Assembly (NCBI GenBank): GCA_964400785.1
Contig: CAYNWB010000019.1
Location: forward strand, 1 to 43,233
Reading direction: 5' to 3'
Source: CAVQGZ01 sp964400785
GTDB lineage: Bacteria; Actinomycetota; Actinomycetes; Jiangellales; Jiangellaceae
DNA: 43,233 nucleotides
The translations under genes and the position numbers were made by a program. Shown here in pieces: positions 15,056 to 21,764 of the stretch (positions within the stretch are counted from its first letter, which is position 1; the number at the start of each line of letters is the position of its first letter). Below the pieces are notes generated by a model. It was not told where the DNA came from. It searched no databases and worked only from the letters and a program-made list of their open reading frames with translations.

Positions 15056-16152
15056 GAGCCGACGCCCTCGGCCAGCCGGACGGGCAGGCGCCGCGGCCCC
15101 CAGTGCCCGGCCGGACCGTCGAACACCCCCGGCACAGGTGTGCCGCAGCCGGAGCACCGTCCGTCGTCGGTGATGCGGTAGGCGCCCAGGGAGTACCAGT
15201 CGCGCTCCACCAGGGTCAGCCCACAGGCGGGGCACACCGTGGTTCCGCCCTCGGTGTCGTGGACGTTGCCCGTGTAGGCGAAGCGCACCCCGTTGCCCAG
15301 GGCGATGTGCCGCGCGCGCGTCAGCGTCTGCGGCGGGGTCGGTGGCCGGTCTCGCATCTTGAAGTCAGGGTGGAACGCCGAGAAGTGCATCGGGACGTCC
15401 GGGCCGAGCCGCTCGACCACCCACCGCGTCATCTGGTCGATCTCGGTGTCGGAGTCGTTGAGGCCCGGGATGAGCAACGTGGTCAGCTCGACCCACACCG
15501 GCGTCTCGGTGACGAGGTACTCGATCGTCTCCAGCACCGGCTGCAGCCTCGCCGAGCACACCCGGTGGTAGAAGTCGTCGGTGAACGCCTTGAGGTCGAC
15601 GTTAGCGGCGTCCATGCTCGCGTACATCTCGGCGCGGGCGTCGCCACAGATGTACCCAGCGGTGACGGCGACGGCGCGCACACCCTGCTCATGGCACGCG
15701 ACCGCCGTGTCACGCGCGTACTCGTAGAAGATCGTCGGGTCGTTGTAGGTGAACGCGACAGACCGGCAGCCGAGCTCGCGCGCGGTGGCCGCGATGCGCT
15801 CCGGGGACGCCTCGTCGGCCAGGGTGTCGACCTCACGGCTCTTGGAGATGTCCCAGTTCTGGCAGAAGCGGCACGTCAGGTTGCATCCCGCGGTACCGAA
15901 CGACAGCACCGCGGAGCCAGGGAGGAAGTGGTGCAGCGGCTTCTTCTCGATCGGGTCGACGCAGAACCCGCTGCTGCGCCCGTACGTCGTGAGCACGATG
16001 CCGTCACCCTGACGCTGCCGCACGAAGCAGAGCCCACGCTGCGTGTCGTGCAACGCGCAGTGTCGGGGACAGACGTCGCACTGCAGACGGCCGTCCGGCA
16101 GTGCATGCCAGGCGGTCGTGGGAAAGGCAGACTCGACGACCACGTCAACCAC
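15052..16152 (-). CDS. amrS: AmmeMemoRadiSam system radical SAM enzyme
   Basis: 366 aa. An N-terminal cysteine cluster CDVCPRHCALHD...GLCFVRQ precedes the 4Fe-4S motif CNLTCRFCQNWDISKS (CxxxCxxC). Later come AFTYNDPTIFYEYA, NVDLKAFTDDFYH and STLLIPGLN-type segments (here TTLLIPGLNDSD) of the family. A C-terminal zinc-ribbon-like pair CPACG...CSGCG ends the protein. It belongs to the AmmeMemoRadiSam family, whose reaction is not known. GTG at 16152 was chosen for GGAGGGG 6 nt upstream; GTG at 16143 is also possible. The much longer upstream frame overlaps the divergent gene. Confidence 0.9.
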   Translation of the reverse strand: MVDVVVESAFPTTAWHALPDGRLQCDVCPRHCALHDTQRGLCFVRQRQGDGIVLTTYGRSSGFCVDPIEKKPLHHFLPGSAVLSFGTAGCNLTCRFCQNWDISKSREVDTLADEASPERIAATARELGCRSVAFTYNDPTIFYEYARDTAVACHEQGVRAVAVTAGYICGDARAEMYASMDAANVDLKAFTDDFYHRVCSARLQPVLETIEYLVTETPVWVELTTLLIPGLNDSDTEIDQMTRWVVERLGPDVPMHFSAFHPDFKMRDRPPTPPQTLTRARHIALGNGVRFAYTGNVHDTEGGTTVCPACGLTLVERDWYSLGAYRITDDGRCSGCGTPVPGVFDGPAGHWGPRRLPVRLAEGVGS

Positions 16153-16299
16153 CTCCGACCCCTCCAGTGAACCCCTGGCCGTAGCTGCGGACCAGGGACG
16201 CTTGTCACTGCTCGCCCCACCGCCGAGCGAGGCGACCTGCGGCCGGGGCATCGCTGCGCCATGCTGGACCCCCGCCCCCGCCGCGAAGGAGAGCCCCCG

Positions 16300-17292
16300 G
16301 TGCCTGCGCACGACGCCATGCTCGAGGCCCACGTCCGCTTCGAGCTCGAGCGCCTGACCGGTGACGGCCTGGACGAGACGGTGCGCACCGAGGTCGAAGC
16401 CCTGCTCGGGTGGCTCGACCAGGTGTCGCTGGACGACCTGGCCAGTGCCGAGATGGTGTCCGAGGCGGTGCTGGCCTGGGTGGACACCCTGTCGGAGTCG
16501 CAGCTGCAGCAGCACGTGACCGATACGTTGCTGTGGGCACGAGAGTCGCTGGCACAGGCGCCGGAGAGCGTCGCAGACGTTCTCACCCGCGAGGACGCGG
16601 CTCGGTGGGCCACGGCGCTCGCCGGCATGGACGACGCCCGCAACGAGCTTCTCGAGCAGATCACCACGAGCAAGGCCTACAGCCACCTCGTCGCCCACGT
16701 GGTCTACCGAGGCGTGAAGAGCTACCTGCTCACCGAGAACGTGCTGGCCAAGCGCATCCCCGGCGCCTCCTCCCTCGTGCGCCTGGGCCAACGGGGATTG
16801 GGGGCGGCCGCCCCCGGTCTGGAGCAGAACGTCGACCGCCAGCTGATCGCCTTCGTCGACGCCAACATCGCCGACACCGTCCGCGACAGCCGCCGATTCA
16901 TCGATGGCATGATCGACGAGCAGACGGTGGCCTCGGCCTCCGGAGAGGCCTGGGACGCAGCGGCCGACCGCCCGGTCGCGACGGCCGCCACGCTGCTGAC
17001 CGACGACGAGGTCGGCACTCTCGCCGAGCTGGTGGGGCAGCAGTGGTCGACCCTGCGCGAGACCGATCTGGTGCGGCGCACGATCTCGGACTGCGTCACG
17101 TCGTTCTTCGAGGCCCACGGCTCACGGCCAGTGGCCGACCTGCTCGACGAGGTCGGCGTCACCGCGCAGGTGGTCACCGAGTCGCTGCTGCCGCTGGCCC
17201 GGTCGAGCGTGCAGCACGCGGCCGACACGGGCTACCTCGAGCAGCGCGTGCGGGCGCGCCTGGCCGCCTTCTACGACGGCTACGGCACCTGA
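16300..17292 (+). CDS. Conserved actinobacterial helical protein, function unknown
   Basis: 330 aa, highly helical and acidic, with no signal peptide or clear membrane span. It has no catalytic motif I can recognise; conserved-looking stretches are SHLVAHVVYRGVKSYLLTENVLAKRIPGASSLVRLGQ and QRVRARLAAFYDGYG at the C-terminus. The GTG at 16300 follows AAGGAG with 8-nt spacing; an upstream ATG at 16261 lacks such a site. It is divergent from the AmmeMemoRadiSam operon and convergent with the YciO-like gene, 4 bp apart. Confidence 0.7.
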   Translation: MPAHDAMLEAHVRFELERLTGDGLDETVRTEVEALLGWLDQVSLDDLASAEMVSEAVLAWVDTLSESQLQQHVTDTLLWARESLAQAPESVADVLTREDAARWATALAGMDDARNELLEQITTSKAYSHLVAHVVYRGVKSYLLTENVLAKRIPGASSLVRLGQRGLGAAAPGLEQNVDRQLIAFVDANIADTVRDSRRFIDGMIDEQTVASASGEAWDAAADRPVATAATLLTDDEVGTLAELVGQQWSTLRETDLVRRTISDCVTSFFEAHGSRPVADLLDEVGVTAQVVTESLLPLARSSVQHAADTGYLEQRVRARLAAFYDGYGT

Positions 17293-17296
17293 GCGG

Positions 17297-17920
17297 TCAC
17301 TCGAAAGGAGTCGCGTCGCCGGCGCCGACCCGCACGACCTCGGGGCTCCCGTCCGACCAGTCGACCACGGTGGTCGGTTCGCCGCGCACGTCACCGGTGT
17401 CGACCACGGCGTCGACCAACCGGTCGAGCTCGTCCTTGACCACCCAGCCCTCGGTGGGGGGCTCGTGCTGGCCGGGCAGCAGCAGGGTGCTCGACACGAT
17501 CGGCTCCCCGAGCTCGCGCAGCAGGGCCCGCACGAACCGGTGGTCGGGGATGCGCACGCCGACCGTGCGCTTCTTGGGGTGGGCCAGGCGCCGGGGCACC
17601 TCTTTGGTCGCCGGCAGGATGAACGTGTACGGCCCGGGGGTGACCGACTTGATCGCTCGGAACGCCGTGTTGTCGAGCAGCACGAACTGGCCGAGCTGCA
17701 CGAAGTCGGAGCAGACGAGCGTGAAGTGGTGCCTGTCGTCGAGCCCGCGGATGCGCCGGATGCGCTCGGGGCCCGTGGTGCTGCCGAACCGGCAGCCCAG
17801 GGCGTACCCGGAGTCGGTGGGATAGGCCACCAGCGCGTCGTCGTCGGCGATCATCGCCGCGACCTGAGCCACGATGCGCGGCTGCGGGTCGTGCGGATGC
17901 ACGTCGAAGTAGCGAGCCAC
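17297..17920 (-). CDS. Sua5/YciO/YrdC family protein
   Basis: A 207-aa YrdC-fold protein. It carries LVAYPTDSGYALGCRFGS (nucleotide-binding KxR/SxN region of the family), ERIRRIRGLDDRHHFTLVC, PGPYTFILPATKEVPRRL and TVGVRIPDH. The closest type is YciO rather than the C-terminally extended Sua5. Relatives make threonylcarbamoyl-adenylate for tRNA t6A; for YciO-type proteins the cellular role is less sure. TAGCCT (17927-17932) lies 6 nt before the GTG, so it is probably leaderless. Confidence 0.8.
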   Translation of the reverse strand: MARYFDVHPHDPQPRIVAQVAAMIADDDALVAYPTDSGYALGCRFGSTTGPERIRRIRGLDDRHHFTLVCSDFVQLGQFVLLDNTAFRAIKSVTPGPYTFILPATKEVPRRLAHPKKRTVGVRIPDHRFVRALLRELGEPIVSSTLLLPGQHEPPTEGWVVKDELDRLVDAVVDTGDVRGEPTTVVDWSDGSPEVVRVGAGDATPFE

Positions 17921-17940
17921 CGCGCAAGGCTACGGCTGTT

Positions 17941-18024
17941 CCACATACAAAGTGGCCTCGAGGGCCCCGACCAGGCCGGCAGACGCCCAGGTCAGGCAGC
18001 GCCCCCTCGGCACTTTGTGTGTGG
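17941..18024. repeat. 84-bp element bounded by imperfect 21-24-nt inverted repeats
   Basis: The left arm (17941-17964) starts CCACATACAAAGTG and ends CGAGGG. The right arm (18004-18024), read on the minus strand, starts CCACACACAAAGTG and ends CCGAGGG. They match at nearly all positions except one transition, one further change and a 3-nt insertion. The loop is about 39 nt. It sits between the divergent YciO-like and HTH-PocR genes. It could be a small MITE-like element, a long hairpin, or a pair of opposed operator sites. No target-site duplication is evident. Confidence 0.6.
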
Positions 18025-18055
18025 ACGCGCACCCACCACCAGAGGCTCGGAGGCC

Positions 18056-18080
18056 TTGGTCCCGGTCAGCCTGGGACCAA
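18056..18080 (+). promoter_or_regulatory. Perfect dyad upstream of the sulfur operon
   Basis: TTGGTCCC-N9-GGGACCAA is a perfect 8-bp inverted repeat. The likely -10 for the next gene is TAGCCT (18110-18115), 7 nt before the ATG at 18123, which puts the dyad centre about 54 bp upstream of the start of transcription, a typical activator position. The first gene of the operon is itself a regulator and is a candidate binder. Confidence 0.55.
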
Positions 18081-18122
18081 TGGCTCCTACCGCGGCTGCA
18101 GAACCTGCATAGCCTGCATGAC

Positions 18123-18830
18123 ATGCACGAGTCGGCGCCGGTACTGCAGTCGGCCGACTCCACGGCGGCCTCGACAGGCCCAGACCTGCTCACCGCGCGT
18201 CAGGTCCAGCAACGCCTGCACGTCGACGCCACCACGATCTATCGCATGGCCTCCGACGGGCGTCTGCCGGCGGTCAAGGTCGGGCGGCAGTGGCGGTTCC
18301 CGGCCGACGGTGTCGAGGCGCTGGTCGCCGGCACCGCAGCGCCAAGCCACGCCGAGCCGCGACTCGATCCCGCTCCTCTGCAGGCGGTGCTCGACGTCTC
18401 CGCCCCGATGCTGGGCGTGATGATGGTCGCCACCGACATGCAGGGGCGCCCGATCTCCGAGGTCGCCAACCCGTGCCCCTGGTTCGTCGAGCACGCCGAG
18501 GACGAGCAGACGGTCGCTGCCTGCACCCAGGAGTGGCGCGCGATGGCCGACGACCTCGACTTCACCCCACACTTCCAGCAGGCGGCCCTCGGCTTCGAGT
18601 GCGCCCGGGTCTTCATCCGCTCCGGGTCCGAGCTTGTCGGCCAGGTGCTCGCCGGCGGCGTCGCACCCGAGGGTGACGACACCGAGGGTCTGCACCACCT
18701 CGACGCGCAGCAGCGCCAAGCCGTGCTCGACGCCCTGCCGAGAGTCTCGGCGGCACTGTCTCGCGCCTCCCAGGCTGCGGCCGGCGCCCCCTCGACCCGG
18801 GAGCGCAGCCCCCTGCGCCCTCGACCCTGA
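18123..18830 (+). CDS. Excisionase-type HTH plus PocR sensory domain regulator
   Basis: 235 aa. Residues 21-68 are a MerR/excisionase-type winged helix (LLTARQVQQRLHVDATTIYR...GRLPAVKVGRQWRF). Residues about 78-215 are a PocR-type ligand-binding domain, with D-x-x-G-x-P near GRPISEVANPCPWF and cysteines in NPCPW, AACTQEW and FECARVF. PocR domains sense small molecules; with these cysteines and the sulfur genes downstream, sensing of a sulfur or redox signal is a reasonable inference. It is leaderless (TAGCCT, 7 nt). The SQR-like gene begins 25 nt downstream. Confidence 0.75.
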   Translation: MHESAPVLQSADSTAASTGPDLLTARQVQQRLHVDATTIYRMASDGRLPAVKVGRQWRFPADGVEALVAGTAAPSHAEPRLDPAPLQAVLDVSAPMLGVMMVATDMQGRPISEVANPCPWFVEHAEDEQTVAACTQEWRAMADDLDFTPHFQQAALGFECARVFIRSGSELVGQVLAGGVAPEGDDTEGLHHLDAQQRQAVLDALPRVSAALSRASQAAAGAPSTRERSPLRPRP

Positions 18831-18855
18831 CCCATCCCCGACGAAGGAGATACGC

Positions 18856-20097
18856 ATGAAGAGGCTGCTGGTGCTCGGTGCGGGCACCGCCGGAACCATG
18901 GCGGTCAACAAGCTGCGCCCGAAGCTCGCGCGCGACGAGTGGACGATCACCGTGGTCGACCCGAGCGACACCCACTACTACCAGCCGGGGTACCTGTTCA
19001 TCCCCTTCGGGATCTACCAGCCGGACGAGGTCGTCAAGCCCACGAAGCGGTTCATCCCCTCCGGCGTCGACCTGGTGACGGCCAGCGTCGACCGGGTCGT
19101 GGCCGACGAGAACAAGGTGCTGCTCGAGGATGGCTCCGAGCTCGCCTACGACTACCTCATCATCGCCACCGGCACCACGCCCCGGCCGGACGAGACCCCG
19201 GGCATGGCCGACGACATGGGCGGGTCGGTGCACGAGTTCTACACCTACGCCGGGGCCTCGCGGCTCGCCGAGGTACTCAAGACGTGGGAGGGCGGCAAGC
19301 TCGTCGTGCACGTCACCGAGATGCCGATCAAGTGCCCGGTCGCTCCGCTGGAGTTCACCTTCCTGGCCGACGCCTTCTTCACCGAGCAGGGGCTGCGCGA
19401 CCAGGTGCAGATCACCTACGTGACGCCTCTGGAGGGCGCGTTCACCAAGCCGGTCGCGTCGAAGTACCTCGGGTCGATGCTCGACGAGCGCAAGATCGCC
19501 CTCGAGCCCGACTTCATGGTCGAGTCGATCGACCCGGAGGCCAAGACCCTGGTGTCGTACGACGAGCGTGAGATCTCCTACGACCTGCTGGTGACCGTGC
19601 CGCTCAACATGGGTGCGGACTACATCGCTCGGTCCGACCTCGGCGACGACCTCAACTTCGTGCCGGTCGACAAGGAGACCCTGCTCTCGACGCAGTACGA
19701 CAACATCTTCGCGATCGGGGACGCCTCCGACATCCCGGCCAGCAAGGCCGGCTCGGTGGCCCACTTCGCCATGGACCTGTTCCCGCAGAACTTCCTGCGC
19801 CACGTGCAGGGGCTGCAGATGACGGAGAAGTTCGACGGCCACGCCAACTGCTTCATCGAGACCGGCCACGGCAAGGGTCTGCTGATCGACTTCAACTACG
19901 AGACCGAGCCCCTGCCCGGCAAGTACCCCTTGCCCGGCATCGGGCCGTTCAGCCTGCTCGCCGAGACAGAGATGAACCACTGGGGCAAGGTGATGTTCCG
20001 CTGGATGTACTGGAACGTGCTGCTCCCCGGCAAGGAGCTGCCTCTGCCGGCGCTGATGTCGATGGCCGGCAAGGACACGCAGGACCTCGCGTCATGA
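18856..20097 (+). CDS. SQR-like FAD/NAD(P)-binding oxidoreductase of the sulfur relay operon
   Basis: 413 aa. An N-terminal FAD site LLVLGAGTAGTMA, a second Rossmann segment near residues 145-160, and the FAD-binding IFAIGDASDIPASKAGS at 284-300 place it with sulfide:quinone oxidoreductase-like flavoproteins. There are only two cysteines, C160 (MPIKCPVAP) and C332 (HANCFIE), positioned like the redox pair of SQRs. The amphipathic C-terminus (LLAETEMNHWGKVMFRWMYWN) could dock to the membrane. It probably oxidises sulfide or a persulfide carrier and feeds quinone. GAAGGAG precedes the ATG; it overlaps the DUF1641 gene by 4 nt. Confidence 0.82.
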   Translation: MKRLLVLGAGTAGTMAVNKLRPKLARDEWTITVVDPSDTHYYQPGYLFIPFGIYQPDEVVKPTKRFIPSGVDLVTASVDRVVADENKVLLEDGSELAYDYLIIATGTTPRPDETPGMADDMGGSVHEFYTYAGASRLAEVLKTWEGGKLVVHVTEMPIKCPVAPLEFTFLADAFFTEQGLRDQVQITYVTPLEGAFTKPVASKYLGSMLDERKIALEPDFMVESIDPEAKTLVSYDEREISYDLLVTVPLNMGADYIARSDLGDDLNFVPVDKETLLSTQYDNIFAIGDASDIPASKAGSVAHFAMDLFPQNFLRHVQGLQMTEKFDGHANCFIETGHGKGLLIDFNYETEPLPGKYPLPGIGPFSLLAETEMNHWGKVMFRWMYWNVLLPGKELPLPALMSMAGKDTQDLAS

Positions 20098-20810
20098 CGG
20101 CCGTCACCGAGAGCCCCACCGTCGAGCAGCGCCTGGACCACCTCAGCGCCCAGGTCGACGAGCTCGTCGCAGAGATGCGGCGCCAGCGCGAGTCCCGCGA
20201 GCAGTGGAGCGAGCTCACGCACGAGCTGGCCCCCGTCACGCGCGACGCCATGGACGTGGCCAGCCGAGAGCTGCAGGAGCTGAGCGCCGACGTCACGATC
20301 AGCGACGTCACGGAGTTCGCGCGCACGCTGGCCCGCTCGATGCCGAAGCTGCAGGCGATGCTGATCCAGCTCGACAGCATGGCCGAGCTCACCCACGAGG
20401 TGAACTCGATCGCCGGCGCGGGAGTCGCCAAGCTGTCCGAGACGCTGGCCGAGGCCGAGAGCAAGGGGTACTTCACCTTCGCTCGGCACGGTGCCGAGAT
20501 GGTCGAGGAGGTCGTCACCTCGTTCAGCGAGGACGACGTCATCGCCCTGCGCGAGAACCTCGTGCTCATCCTCAACACCGTCAAGGAGCTGACCCAGCCC
20601 GAGGTCATGACGCTGCTGAACCGCACCGGTCTGTCACTGCAGTCGATGCAGGACGACGCCGGCACCGAGCCCCCGTCGGCGTTCGCGCTGGTGCGCCAGA
20701 TGCGCGACCCGCGCGTACGCCGAGGGCTCAACCGCACCCTGTCCCTGCTGCGCACCGTCGGCGACGAGGCCCCGCCTGCCGAGCTGACCACCCGCGCTCA
20801 CAACGCCTGA
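20094..20810 (+). CDS. DUF1641 domain protein
   Basis: 238 aa, almost wholly helical, with a predicted coiled-coil start (QRLDHLSAQVDELVAEMRRQ) and the DUF1641 core region (SFSEDDVIALRENLVLILNTVKELTQPEVMTLLNRTG). DUF1641 proteins are regularly found beside SQR-like flavoproteins and formate dehydrogenase-type genes. Their function is not known, but a scaffold or partner of the flavoprotein is the common guess. The ATGA overlap with the SQR-like gene supports a stoichiometric complex. Confidence 0.8.
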   Translation: MTAVTESPTVEQRLDHLSAQVDELVAEMRRQRESREQWSELTHELAPVTRDAMDVASRELQELSADVTISDVTEFARTLARSMPKLQAMLIQLDSMAELTHEVNSIAGAGVAKLSETLAEAESKGYFTFARHGAEMVEEVVTSFSEDDVIALRENLVLILNTVKELTQPEVMTLLNRTGLSLQSMQDDAGTEPPSAFALVRQMRDPRVRRGLNRTLSLLRTVGDEAPPAELTTRAHNA

Positions 20811-20832
20811 CCATCACAGAAAGGTTCGACCC

Positions 20833-21147
20833 ATGCCCGTCACTGCCATCGCAGGTCACGAGGTCCACGTCAACGACGAGGGCTTTCTGACCGAGTACGA
20901 CGAGTGGAACGAGGACATCGCCTCGGTGCTCGCGTCCAACATCGGCATCGAGATGACCCCGCGTCACTGGGACGTCGTCCACTTCTTGCGCGAGGACTTC
21001 AAGGTCAAGGGTGAGACCCCCACGACCCGCCGCGTGCAGAACGTCGGAGGCATCCCCACCAAGGAGCAGTTCCAGCTGTTCCCGAAGAAGCCCGGCCGCA
21101 AGATGAGCTACGTCGCCGGCCTGCCCAAGCCGAAGGGATGCGTGTGA
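20833..21147 (+). CDS. TusE/DsrC family sulfur relay protein, single cysteine
   Basis: A 104-aa DsrC/TusE protein: DEGFLTEYDEWNEDIASVLA, MTPRHWDVVHFLRE, and the flexible C-terminal arm AGLPKPKGCV carrying the essential penultimate Cys103. In dissimilatory DsrC a second Cys lies 11 residues earlier; here that position is Ser92. It is therefore of the one-cysteine TusE type and can carry a persulfide but not form the intramolecular disulfide or trisulfide cycle. AGAAAGG precedes the ATG. Confidence 0.88.
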   Translation: MPVTAIAGHEVHVNDEGFLTEYDEWNEDIASVLASNIGIEMTPRHWDVVHFLREDFKVKGETPTTRRVQNVGGIPTKEQFQLFPKKPGRKMSYVAGLPKPKGCV

Positions 21148-21149
21148 GC

Positions 21150-21698
21150 ATGACCGACACCATGCAGCCGAGTGCAGCACCCATGATCGTCCCGGACTTC
21201 GGGGACGACGAGACCGACCGCAAGCTGGCGATCATCTGCTCCAAGGGCAACCTCGACATGGCCTACCCGGCCCTGGTGCTCGGCAACGCAGCCCTCGGTG
21301 AGGGGGTGGAGCTGCACCTGTTCTTCACGTTCTGGGGCTTCGACATGATCATCGACAGCCGCATGGACGAGCTGCAGTTCTCCCCCGCCGGCAACACTGC
21401 GATGCACATGCCGATCCGGGGCAAGGAGCTGCGGATCCCCCAGGCGCTGATGCCGCTGCCCGGCATGACGGGCATGGCCACCAAGATGCTCAAGGACTCC
21501 CTGGACGAGCTCGACATCCCGTCGGTGCGGGAGTTTCTCGACCAGATCGTCGCGGCCGGCGGCCACCTGTGGGGCTGCCAGATGAGCGCCGACATGAACA
21601 AGGTCGACATGGACGACCTCTACGAGGGGGTCGAGGACATCATCAACGCTGCCGACTTCATCACCCTGACGGAGGGGGCGCAGCTGCTGTTCATCTGA
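21150..21698 (+). CDS. DsrE/DsrF-like sulfurtransferase
   Basis: 182 aa. The core KLAIICSKGNLDMAYPALVLGNAAL...VELHLFFTFWGFDMI is typical of the large DsrE2-type family, and GGHLWGCQMSADMNKVDMDDL carries the candidate persulfide cysteine. It would exchange sulfane sulfur with the TusE partner. An ATG at 21138 overlapping the TusE gene also opens the frame, but 21150 sits just after the TusE stop and is preferred. A TusA and a rhodanese, often present in such operons, are absent here. Confidence 0.82.
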   Translation: MTDTMQPSAAPMIVPDFGDDETDRKLAIICSKGNLDMAYPALVLGNAALGEGVELHLFFTFWGFDMIIDSRMDELQFSPAGNTAMHMPIRGKELRIPQALMPLPGMTGMATKMLKDSLDELDIPSVREFLDQIVAAGGHLWGCQMSADMNKVDMDDLYEGVEDIINAADFITLTEGAQLLFI

Positions 21699-21706
21699 GG
21701 CGGCGC

Positions 21707-21739
21707 GGCTACCCTGCCGACACACACGGCGGGGTAGCC
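21707..21739 (+). terminator. Hairpin after the sulfur operon
   Basis: GGCTACCCTGCCG, a 7-nt ACACACA loop, then CGGCGGGGTAGCC form a 13-bp stem with one G-U wobble, starting 9 nt after the DsrE stop. There is no T-tract, as is common in high-GC actinobacteria. It separates the sulfur operon from the next gene, whose ATG is 26 nt further on, so it could also act as an attenuator. Confidence 0.65.
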
Positions 21740-21764
21740 GTGAACGATCGCTGCGGAGGCGGGC

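Noticed and set aside
16153..17118. N-terminal extension of the radical SAM gene up to 17118
   Set aside because: It is antisense to the conserved helical protein gene, and a ribosome binding site favours the start at 16152.
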